Shown: one piece after another, positions 25,348 to 32,281 of the stretch
Position numbering within the stretch: position 1 is the first letter of the stretch
How the letters are laid out: each line of letters begins with the position of its first letter
Source of the DNA: Opitutia bacterium UBA4506
GTDB lineage: Bacteria > Verrucomicrobiota > Verrucomicrobiia > Opitutales > Puniceicoccaceae
Assembly (NCBI GenBank): GCA_002388665.1
Contig: DGMY01000077.1
Coordinates: forward strand, 42,220 to 106,219
DNA length: 64,000 nucleotides
Direction of reading: 5' to 3'
Notes under the pieces: generated by a model
What the model saw: the letters and a program-made list of their open reading frames with translations, nothing else
Databases searched by the model: none
What the model was told of the DNA's origin: nothing
Made by a program: the position numbers and the translations under genes

Positions 25348-26754
25348 ATGAAAAGACTGATTCCACTGATCTTCTGCTGTGTGTCTGTTTCAATCTCCGC
25401 CCATGCCTGGCAGGACTCTTTTGAGGAACCTCTTGCCGGCTGGGAAGGTTCCGACTCGTCGAGTTTAGCATTGGTTTCGGTTTCTGATGGGGCGCCTTCC
25501 GCGGCTGTTACCGATGGTACACAAGCGTTGGAGTTGACGGGCAAAAAGGGCCACAATTGGAATCAACTTTTCACCAATCCGGATCTCGGTGCGGTGATAA
25601 AGAAGTCTACGACCGTGAGCATGGACATCTATGTGCCCCAGAGTAGTTTGCCGGCATCAGGATGGGCGAAGGTGCAACTGCGGTTGTACGGAGGCAAGGA
25701 TGCAGGCGCTACGTTCGACATAACCAAAGAGATTGAGTTGGATCTCTATGCGGAAGGTGGCAAGAGCTACCAGATCAATTGGGACTACGCAGCCGAACCT
25801 CAGTACAAGGATGACTTCTATTGGGCTCATCTGGGACTTGTTTCAATCGCCAGTGGCGGTTCGATGTCCCCGATCTATGTGGATAACGTAGAATTCACGG
25901 ACAGTTCGGAGATCGCTCCCGAGTTGGCTACTGACCAGTTTCTCCTCGATGATAGCTGGTCGTTGGTCTGGCAGGATGAGTTTGAAGGCGCAAAGGGAGA
26001 CAGTCCGGCGGCACATTGGCTCCCAGGAGCACTGTGGAATCGAGACGGTACGTGGCGCGATTCCACCTTGGCACCCGAAGAGGCCTTTCTTGATGGGAAG
26101 GGGAACCTCGTCATGCAAACGAGATTTGTCGACGGCGAACGGCTTGCCCCGTATCTGGTAACCTCGGAAGACGGCAGTTATGATGCGAGCGAGAGTATTA
26201 TGTTTGGGCCGGGGGAAAACGGGATCTATATCGAATGGAGGGCGAACGTTTCTCAGTTCAAGGCGCAAGCAGCCTGGTTTGCTTTGTGGTTGTTCTCAGA
26301 TAATCCCTACGAAGGGGATGCGGAGCTGGGATCGGAGATCGATGTGATGGAGTATGTCCCGTACGAGGGTAGCAACTACAGTATGATGGATAAGTTCAAT
26401 GCCGCGATCCACATCGAGGACGGAGGAGTTTCTGCGAAGCCTCCCACGCCTTACGGACTCACTGAGTTTGACGAGAACGTTTGGCACACCTGGGGGCTCT
26501 ATTGGACGAAGGATATTCAAGTATTCTATCTCGATGGAAAGCCGTTTTGGATCAATCAGGATACAAAGTATATCTCCTCTGACGATACCCACGGATTGCG
26601 GATGACTATAGAGATTGCGAACGGAGATCCCGCAAAGGGGGACAAAAATCACTGGGGACATGCAGTTGGCCGATTTGAAGATAATCCCACCGATGTTTTC
26701 CCAGCAAAGGCCTTCATCGACTATGTGAGGGTGTATCGCAAGAATGCGAACTAG
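25348..26754 (+). CDS. Secreted GH16 beta-glucanase-type hydrolase with N-terminal CBM
   Basis: Endo-acting glycoside hydrolase (laminarinase, lichenase, agarase or carrageenase class) exported by a signal peptide (MKRLIPLIFCCVSVSISAHA). Residues 20-190 form a beta-sandwich of carbohydrate-binding type (FEEPLAGWEGSDSSSLAL ... YVDNVEFTD). The GH16 domain follows (about 205-465) with the catalytic EIDVME motif: Glu330 nucleophile, Asp332, Glu335 acid/base. It ends with the family C-terminus FIDYVRVYRK. ATG at 25348 is preferred to an upstream ATG at 25297 because it starts the signal peptide. The next GH16 gene follows after 34 bp, so the two are probably co-transcribed. Confidence 0.9.
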   Translation: MKRLIPLIFCCVSVSISAHAWQDSFEEPLAGWEGSDSSSLALVSVSDGAPSAAVTDGTQALELTGKKGHNWNQLFTNPDLGAVIKKSTTVSMDIYVPQSSLPASGWAKVQLRLYGGKDAGATFDITKEIELDLYAEGGKSYQINWDYAAEPQYKDDFYWAHLGLVSIASGGSMSPIYVDNVEFTDSSEIAPELATDQFLLDDSWSLVWQDEFEGAKGDSPAAHWLPGALWNRDGTWRDSTLAPEEAFLDGKGNLVMQTRFVDGERLAPYLVTSEDGSYDASESIMFGPGENGIYIEWRANVSQFKAQAAWFALWLFSDNPYEGDAELGSEIDVMEYVPYEGSNYSMMDKFNAAIHIEDGGVSAKPPTPYGLTEFDENVWHTWGLYWTKDIQVFYLDGKPFWINQDTKYISSDDTHGLRMTIEIANGDPAKGDKNHWGHAVGRFEDNPTDVFPAKAFIDYVRVYRKNAN

Positions 26755-26788
26755 AATCTGAATCGAGTAGTTAGACCCAATTTGCATT

Positions 26789-28195
26789 ATGAAAATTTCC
26801 ATTCCATTGAGCTGTCTCGTTCTCGCAGTCTTCAGTTTTGCAGTAGTGCAAGTGTCTTCAGCTGCGGATATTTCTTTATCGAAGCCACCAACCAACTTAG
26901 TCGCGGGTAAGACCTACAAGGTGTCTGTGGACTACGATTCGCCGGGGCCGGGAATCGCCCAGGTACAGTTGTTCGATTCAGAGTGGAAAGTGGTCGCCAC
27001 ACAGTGGGTGGCTGTCGCTCAGACAAAGGGCAGCGAGACCATCTCGGTTCAGATTCCATCGAGCGCTGGAGCAAGTGCCGATAATCTGTGGCAGGCGGTT
27101 CTCTATGACGATGCCTGGAGTAAGTTGAGTGAAGATTTTCAGTACAAAATATCTATAGGATCGACTACGTCGGAGGAATCGAACCCATCGGACGTACCGA
27201 GCGAACCGGCCACATCGGTTGAACCGGCCAGATCAAGCGTCTCGGCTGGATCGGTTGAGCCGAGCGGATCGGGTGGCCTGCAAGGCGACTGGATGCCGGA
27301 AGGGGATTGGACGTTGGAATGGTCGGATGAGTTCACTGGGACAGGTAGTCCGGAACATTGGTATCCCATGCTGGGGTACACCCCTGAGGAGTTCGGTCAG
27401 AATGACGCCAAAGGTTTGCGGTGGAACGGGTCGACGGAAGAGTCGGCGCAAATGTACTCCACGATGACGGGTAATCACTGGTTAAACGGAGACGGGCAGT
27501 TGGTCATTCGGGCAGTCACTGACAAAGAGTCCAGCAACGACAACGGCCCGAAGGTTGAGACCGCCTATCTGCAGACAGGGTACCCGGCTGCGTGGGATTC
27601 CTCTGAACCTACGAACGTACGTTGGGAGGGCACCTTTTTCAGTCCGGCTGAAGGTTCTCTCTACATAGCGGCAAAGGTTCGATCTGATCAAGTGGTAGGT
27701 CATTCCACCTGGTTTGCATTTTGGCTATTTTCCCAAACCCGTTCCTACAACGGAAACTCTTCCGATGGAACCGAGGTGGACATTATCGAGATCGCCAAGG
27801 GAGCACCGAATTACATGAGCCGCAGTTTTAACGTGGCGAATCATTGGTCCCAATCGGGCGGATCCGAATCGAAGCAGTTCAGTGCCGGTACCGATCCGTC
27901 GTCACTTTCCTATGTGGATGTGACTGATTCGGACTATCACGTGTACGGGATTGAGTGGACCCCTGAATCCATGAAGTGCTTTGTCGACGGAAAACTCTAC
28001 TATACGTTTACGACCGAGATTCCTAGCAATCCAGTCGATATGATGTTGCTTCTCACCATGGAGTTCCAGAAGGACGCGTGGGACCCGAATCAGGGAGACG
28101 GACGGACCTCCGGTCCTTATGTTTCGGATACCAAAGAGATGAGGGAAATGTCCAGAGCATTGATCGACTACGTTCGAGTTTACCGGAAGCAGTAA
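26789..28195 (+). CDS. Second secreted GH16 hydrolase with CBM and Ser/Pro/Glu linker
   Basis: 468 residues. Signal peptide (about 1-26, ending VSSAA), a small beta-sandwich carbohydrate-binding domain (27-125), a low-complexity linker (about 127-170) of repeated S-V-E-P / S-E-P-A units, then a GH16 catalytic domain. The catalytic motif is EVDIIE with Glu329, Asp331 and Glu334. The insert WFAFWLFSQTRSYNGNSSDG and the large loop DSSEPTNVRWEGTFFSPAEG suggest an agarase/carrageenase-type subgroup rather than a bacillary lichenase, though this is only a guess. It differs from its neighbour in domain and linker, so the pair is not a simple tandem copy. Confidence 0.9.
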   Translation: MKISIPLSCLVLAVFSFAVVQVSSAADISLSKPPTNLVAGKTYKVSVDYDSPGPGIAQVQLFDSEWKVVATQWVAVAQTKGSETISVQIPSSAGASADNLWQAVLYDDAWSKLSEDFQYKISIGSTTSEESNPSDVPSEPATSVEPARSSVSAGSVEPSGSGGLQGDWMPEGDWTLEWSDEFTGTGSPEHWYPMLGYTPEEFGQNDAKGLRWNGSTEESAQMYSTMTGNHWLNGDGQLVIRAVTDKESSNDNGPKVETAYLQTGYPAAWDSSEPTNVRWEGTFFSPAEGSLYIAAKVRSDQVVGHSTWFAFWLFSQTRSYNGNSSDGTEVDIIEIAKGAPNYMSRSFNVANHWSQSGGSESKQFSAGTDPSSLSYVDVTDSDYHVYGIEWTPESMKCFVDGKLYYTFTTEIPSNPVDMMLLLTMEFQKDAWDPNQGDGRTSGPYVSDTKEMREMSRALIDYVRVYRKQ

Positions 28196-28231
28196 CCCTG
28201 AATCCCCGCTCTGTGTGGGGAGGGGGCTACA

Positions 28232-28273
28232 GTTGGAAGGTTGAGGGATGAAGTTAAAGGTTTGAAGGTGGGG
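28232..28273 (+). repeat. Short second heptanucleotide tract
   Basis: Six 7-bp units in register: GTTGGAA, GGTTGAG, GGATGAA, GTTAAAG, GTTTGAA, GGTGGGG. It shares the 7-bp period and the GGAT/AAAC flavour of the tract at 73-182. Confidence 0.55.
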
Positions 28274-28511
28274 ACGTTATATTCTCATCGGGCTATTTTG
28301 GTTTCCCGGGTTTCGAGTTTTTCAGCCTTTTTTCCGCTGCCGAAGGTTGTTCGGAGAGGGTTTAAGCTAGTTTAGGAGGAGCATTGGTTTGCATATTCTG
28401 CAGCTGTGGCGCAGTGGGATTTAATCATCGCGAAACCGTTCGAACTCGGCATTGCGATTGGGTCTTTCGTGACGCGCGCGTGTGTGGGTTAATGGATAGG
28501 GCGATAATGTT

Positions 28512-28596
28512 GGCACCCCTGTCTGGGTGCGAGCCATCGTTGGACGGGAATCCGCTGGTGTCGCTTCGCTCGACAACCGGCTACCGGCTATGATGC
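28512..28596. repeat. Palindromic intergenic repeat
   Basis: A GGCACCC / GGGTGC hairpin (about 28512-28532) is followed by the GTCGCTTCGCTCGAC palindrome (28559-28573) and an ACCGGCTACCGGCTATGATG segment. Such compact hairpins with GC-rich arms are typical of dispersed extragenic repeats. Confidence 0.5.
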
Positions 28597-28599
28597 GAA

Positions 28600-28849
28600 T
28601 CGAATCATTCAAATATCTTAGGGAGACCCATGAATCCTTTCGTAAAACCGAGCTCTCATGGGTGTCCGTGATTGTCATATTATCCAAATACACCTGAACC
28701 GCTGCTGTCTCAAAGGACCTTTCCCCTGCAGCCTCTGGGCGAAGATATTCTGCTGTATTCATCCCGACGTACCAGAAAACATTTGAGTTTTTAGTGATAG
28801 TTAAATCCCCGCCAATAAGATCAACTTCGGTTGTTGGGTTGAGTGTGTC
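28600..28849 (-). pseudogene. Remnant of a secreted beta-sandwich protein
   Basis: On the minus strand a continuous frame begins right after an in-frame TAG (28850-28852) and reads DLTITKNSNVFWYVGMNTA, then ETAAVQVYLDNMTITDT. This is like the core and last strand ('LDNVTIT') of a jelly-roll domain found in secreted PVC proteins. It then runs into the palindromic repeat. No start codon fits, so it is probably the 3' end of a lost gene. Confidence 0.4.
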
Positions 28850-28871
28850 CTAGGCGATTGCGGATCGACAC

Positions 28872-28908
28872 AAAAAAGCCCCAGGCGTTTCGGCCCAGGG
28901 CTTGTTTT
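28872..28908 (-). terminator. Terminator of the PEP-CTERM gene
   Basis: On the minus strand a stem AAGCCC/GGGCTT with inner GGC/GCC (28876-28903) is followed by a run of six T, 16 bases after the stop codon. Confidence 0.7.
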
Positions 28909-28923
28909 GAAAAGGTTAGTCGC

Positions 28924-29574
28924 TTAGTTGCGACGGCGACGGCGAGATACCGCGATCCCAATGGCCATTACTCCGGCAATTCCGGCGAAGGCGGAGCTCT
29001 CAGGGATGGCAGAGGAAGTGAGACGAATGTCTCCGATGTAGTAGGGGTCCTGGCTAGTATTGTTTTTCAATGCGACCAATCCGTCCAGGAAAGAGGTTCC
29101 TGCATCAAAATCGGTGACACTGGTGAGGTCCACAGCGATCGTATGCCAGACTCCTCCGGTTAGGCCGGAAGTGGTGCCAGCCACACCATCAATTGTCCAG
29201 GTGTCAGTACCGATGTTGAAGTCTCCGGTGTTCATGTTCACTGTGAAGCCGTTCATGTAGCTCGAGGTTACCGTGTCTACATAAACTGAAAATTCGAGTG
29301 TATCTACATCAACTGGAACGGTAAACCACTTGCTCGATCCATAAAACTCAAGCCCGCCACTTTGGTAGGAACCGCCGGGGGTAACTTTGATGACATCAAG
29401 GCCGCCGTCGTATTCCCATGCCTCACCACTGGAGCTTACAATTTCAATAGCTCCATTGGCAAAAAGTCCGCCTTCTTGCACTGTTTCGTTAAAGAGGATG
29501 GCATCGGCAGCTGAGAGGGAGAGGGAGGTGGTCGACAGGAGTGCGAGGGATAATACAGTAATTTGGGTGTTCAT
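28924..29574 (-). CDS. PEP-CTERM-like sorting-domain protein
   Basis: 216-residue exported protein. Signal peptide (1-22, ending SLSAA), a beta-sandwich body with DNA-like pattern 'SKWFTVPVDVDTLEFSVYVD ... IGDIRLTSS', and a C-terminal tripartite tail: IPESSAFAG, a hydrophobic helix IAGVMAIGIAV and the basic SRRRRRN. This is the exosortase/PEP-CTERM sorting signal in its Verrucomicrobia form, with PES in place of PEP. The protein would be cleaved and anchored or released at the cell surface. No exosortase gene lies in the window. The region upstream carries several operator-like repeats. Confidence 0.88.
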   Translation of the reverse strand: MNTQITVLSLALLSTTSLSLSAADAILFNETVQEGGLFANGAIEIVSSSGEAWEYDGGLDVIKVTPGGSYQSGGLEFYGSSKWFTVPVDVDTLEFSVYVDTVTSSYMNGFTVNMNTGDFNIGTDTWTIDGVAGTTSGLTGGVWHTIAVDLTSVTDFDAGTSFLDGLVALKNNTSQDPYYIGDIRLTSSAIPESSAFAGIAGVMAIGIAVSRRRRRN

Positions 29575-29666
29575 ATATTCTTTCGTATCAATGGTTATAT
29601 GTTGAATCGTACAAGCGATTGGTAGTTAGAATGATGGGGATCACATGTGCTGTCAATTTGCTGTGT

Positions 29667-29677
29667 GTTGCGAATAG
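29667..29677 (-). promoter_or_regulatory. Island motif copy B upstream of PEP-CTERM gene
   Basis: On the coding (minus) strand CTATTCGCAAC lies 92 bp before the start of the PEP-CTERM gene. It also forms one arm of an inverted repeat GCGAATAGC (29670-29678) / GCCATTCGC (29688-29696). Confidence 0.55.
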
Positions 29678-29771
29678 CCATTGGTGCGCCATTCGCGGTT
29701 CTACTGAACCCTATTGGCTGACGGAATAGCGTGCCTTTCGCGGTGCTCTTAAATTGCGGTATCGTCCTGTA

Positions 29772-29793
29772 AATACCAACGCGTGTTAGTATT
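29772..29793. promoter_or_regulatory. 22-bp palindromic operator candidate
   Basis: AATACCAACGC (29772-29782) and GTGTTAGTATT (29783-29793) form a 22-bp palindrome with only two mismatched pairs, the shape and size of a GntR/LacI operator. It lies 44 bp beyond the stop of the GntR/LacI-type regulator and 198 bp before the PEP-CTERM start. Confidence 0.55.
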
Positions 29794-29836
29794 TTCACGA
29801 CAAGCCGAGACAGGTCTTGAACCTATCGGAATGGAC

Positions 29837-30883
29837 CTATTCTTCTTCGATTCGAGTCACCAGTCGCGGAGCCATTTGTTTGATGGCCGTGCCATGGAGG
29901 ATGCTGGAGGCAGCGGCTCGACCCAGCCGGCGATAGTCGTAGCGCAGTCGTGTATGGGGGGCGGTGATCACCCCGGTCCCTTGAATCGCCAGCATCTCAA
30001 TCATATCGAACTTGGTGGCGGATTCGCTGGCCATAATATGGTCGGCCAGCCCGCGGGCGGTATTGTCCTCAATGCAAATGAAGCAGCAATGGGGTCCAAT
30101 ACTGTCCAGGGCACTTTTCAACGCGTCCTTGTCGTAGTAGGAAAAGCTGTGGCTCGAGATATTGGCCAAAGTCTCCTTGATGTGGGACATGCTGCGGTGG
30201 AGGAGTGGTTCTTCAGGACTGGTTTCGACCAAAAACACCTGCTCGAAGTTTCGCGAAATGACGTAGTTCGATATCAGTTGAGCCCCCGCCTCGTAGTTGG
30301 GGCTGATAACTTTGGCATATTTCCCGGTCCCGGCGAGGAGTTGGATGCATTGTCCCTTGGGAAAAGAAAGAGAGCGTAGAGCGGCGTCGCTCCACAGATG
30401 ATCGAGAATAAATCCAGCACATCCTGTGGGAACAGATTTGCGCAGGCGTTTGAGCTCAGCTTTCTGGTCGGATTCACTGGCTAGGATTGCGGGTTCCAAC
30501 TCTACTGGAACCTGAACCAGTGTCGGGGCAGGTTGGAGGATCAGGGGGCTCTCATTGGCAGCGCAGACCTCTGAGATTCCTTCGATGATCTCCTGGTAGA
30601 GTTGACTCCAGTCTTGGATTTTTCGGCCGATGAAGCAGACCGGCTTTCCCTTTAGGGTGTTGCTCTTCGATCCCGCTGGAAAAAACCGTCGAGACGGTCC
30701 CTGCCACACAAGTCCTTCGGTTTCGAGGTCGTGGAGAATTCGAAAAATGGTCGTTGGATGGAGATCGAAGTCCTCGGCCAGTTGTCGCAGCGAAGGCAAC
30801 GGTTCGTTTCTCGGATGATCTGCGAGGATCTCCAGTATGCCGGCCTTGGCGGCTTTGGTAAAGGTCGTTAGGTCACGGGGCAT
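29837..30883 (-). CDS. GntR-type HTH regulator with LacI/periplasmic-binding C-terminus
   Basis: 348-residue transcription regulator. Residues 1-70 are a winged helix of the GntR type (PLPSLRQLAEDFDLHPTTIFRILHDLETEGLV). Residues 78-345 resemble the sugar-binding domain of LacI/GalR proteins, with GKPVCFIGRKI at its start and GVITAPHTRLRYDYRRLGRAAA near the end. Such hybrids control carbohydrate genes in PVC bacteria. Its place between the PEP-CTERM gene and the pseudopilin gene, in the middle of the island, makes it the leading candidate to bind the shared motif or the 22-bp palindrome. The effector sugar is unknown. Confidence 0.82.
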   Translation of the reverse strand: MPRDLTTFTKAAKAGILEILADHPRNEPLPSLRQLAEDFDLHPTTIFRILHDLETEGLVWQGPSRRFFPAGSKSNTLKGKPVCFIGRKIQDWSQLYQEIIEGISEVCAANESPLILQPAPTLVQVPVELEPAILASESDQKAELKRLRKSVPTGCAGFILDHLWSDAALRSLSFPKGQCIQLLAGTGKYAKVISPNYEAGAQLISNYVISRNFEQVFLVETSPEEPLLHRSMSHIKETLANISSHSFSYYDKDALKSALDSIGPHCCFICIEDNTARGLADHIMASESATKFDMIEMLAIQGTGVITAPHTRLRYDYRRLGRAAASSILHGTAIKQMAPRLVTRIEEE

Positions 30884-31005
30884 GATGCACGGATGGAGTC
30901 TCGATAGTTGAAAGAAATTATCAGTAGTTGGCGAACCATTTATGCTCCGAAGAATTCGGTTGGGCCAAAATAGGAAAGGCTAGGATGTCACATTTTTCCT
31001 CTCAT

Positions 31006-31016
31006 GTATTCGCAAC
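31006..31016 (+). promoter_or_regulatory. Island motif copy C upstream of pseudopilin gene
   Basis: Coding-strand GTATTCGCAAC, 80 bp before the pseudopilin start; ten of eleven bases match copies A and B. Confidence 0.5.
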
Positions 31017-31096
31017 ATTTATGATTTTGCACACCTTTGTTCCATGCTCCTAAATAATTCATAAGCCTGTGTAGTATCTTTATCCCAAGGAGAAAT

Positions 31097-31864
31097 ATGA
31101 GAATCTTTGATCGCGAAATTTTGAAATCAACTCCGCCGAGACCCAACCGGAAAGTTTTGCGAGCGCTCACGAGGGGATTCTCCTTGGTGGAGCTACTCGT
31201 TGTGATTTCGATCATTGGAATTCTGGCAGCGATCTTAATCCCCTCGATTGGCTTCATTCGATCTGCTGCGCAATCTTCTCATTGTGCGGCAAATCTTCGC
31301 AATATGCAGGTCGCGAATCAATTGTACGCAGCCCAGAACAATAATAAATACCTGTCGGGGGTGTCTTTTGACGAAGACAAGAACGTGGCCAATGCATGGC
31401 TCGTGAATTCGGAGTATTTTAGTTTGCTCACGAATAGGACTTACGAGCGAGGCTGGGGAGAATGGCAGAATGACCTGCTTTGTCCAACCACTCGGGCCAT
31501 GGGCTCTCCCGAATGGAACATTTTGGGTGCGAATTATGGCATTAGCTACTGGTTGTTTCGAGATGAGTTGGGTCTGCCCACTTGGGGCCAGGAGAATAGT
31601 AGCTGGGCCATTCCTGCTCACCTCATTGAGAATCCCTCGAAGACCGTAGCCTTTGCCGATAGTACCGATTGGTTGTTAAAGGCATTGGATGGCTATTCCT
31701 ACGAGGATGAGCAGAAGAACGGATACAACTCTTCGGGATATCTGGCTTTCCGTCACAATGGTAAGGCGCACGCGGTTCACTTTGATGGAAGCGTTAGCGT
31801 GTACACTACTGCGGATATGGCCAATCCGAAGATTCGAGAGCAGTTCACCTTAAGTTCGGATTGA
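31097..31864 (+). CDS. Type II secretion-like pseudopilin (DUF1559/H-X9-DG type)
   Basis: 255 residues. A long basic leader (1-34) ends at the prepilin peptidase site RG|FSLVELLVV, followed by the hydrophobic helix and a globular domain. The C-terminus contains FRHNGKAHAVHFDGSVSVY, the H-X9-DG motif of the large pseudopilin family that is expanded in PVC bacteria. AAGGAG lies 5 bases before the ATG. It is alone rather than within a secretion operon; these solitary genes often sit in polysaccharide-use loci, so it may aid secretion or surface display of nearby hydrolases (inference). Confidence 0.85.
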   Translation: MRIFDREILKSTPPRPNRKVLRALTRGFSLVELLVVISIIGILAAILIPSIGFIRSAAQSSHCAANLRNMQVANQLYAAQNNNKYLSGVSFDEDKNVANAWLVNSEYFSLLTNRTYERGWGEWQNDLLCPTTRAMGSPEWNILGANYGISYWLFRDELGLPTWGQENSSWAIPAHLIENPSKTVAFADSTDWLLKALDGYSYEDEQKNGYNSSGYLAFRHNGKAHAVHFDGSVSVYTTADMANPKIREQFTLSSD

Positions 31865-32281
31865 GGAGAAGACTGTCGCGGGCTCCGCACCGATCTGCAG
31901 TTTTTGAGTCGGTGTCCGTATGCGTTTCTGGCGAGGTTCGGATTCATGTCCGGTCTCACCGGCGTAGGATTGGAAGCAGAATTGGACCCCGGTAGGCACG
32001 ATTGCCCGACTGGATACGCAAAGAGCATCCGCCTTGACGCGTGGGTGAGTCTCGAATCCAGTAAGAAAGCTTACTGGAAAACGGTGTGGAGAACCTTATC
32101 TCTGTCGGAAACGAGAAGTCGTGGAAGGAATCAGCTGGAAGGTAGGGCGACACGGGGGCGGTACTTGACCGTACCTCGGTCTTGATCTCCCGTGATTGCC
32201 TCCTGTGGATCCCGGCGAATCTTCATTGGAACGAGAGGGTTCCCTTACCTGGCGTCCCGGGAATGGTCGCCGCTCCTATGA
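31865..32281. other. 417-bp gene-free region
   Basis: Between the convergent pseudopilin and GH52 genes. An open frame at 31904-32185 (+) has no family resemblance and no ribosome site, so it is not called. A perfect 8-bp hairpin with an AAAG loop (CCAGTAAG / CTTACTGG) lies at 32058-32077, and CACCGA/TCGGTG (31888-31914) may be the pseudopilin terminator. Confidence 0.5.

Larger units (their letters stand above)
28196..28870. other. 728-bp gene-free region with repeats and debris
   Basis: From 28196 to 28923 there is no convincing gene. It holds a short heptanucleotide tract (28232-28273), a palindromic repeat (about 28510-28600) and a gene fragment on the minus strand (28600-28849). It lies between the GH16 pair and the PEP-CTERM gene and looks like a decayed insertion region. 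Confidence 0.6.

Noticed and set aside
28400..28470. tRNA-like stretch with GTGGCGCAGTGGG and GTTCGAACTC
   Set aside because: The D-arm and T-arm motifs are too close together to hold an anticodon arm, and no acceptor stem pairs.
28384..28593. 69-codon frame on the plus strand in the gene-free zone
   Set aside because: Runs through the palindromic repeat, has no plausible start context and no recognisable protein features.
31904..32185. 93-codon plus-strand frame between pseudopilin and GH52
   Set aside because: Unusual composition, no ribosome site, no family resemblance.
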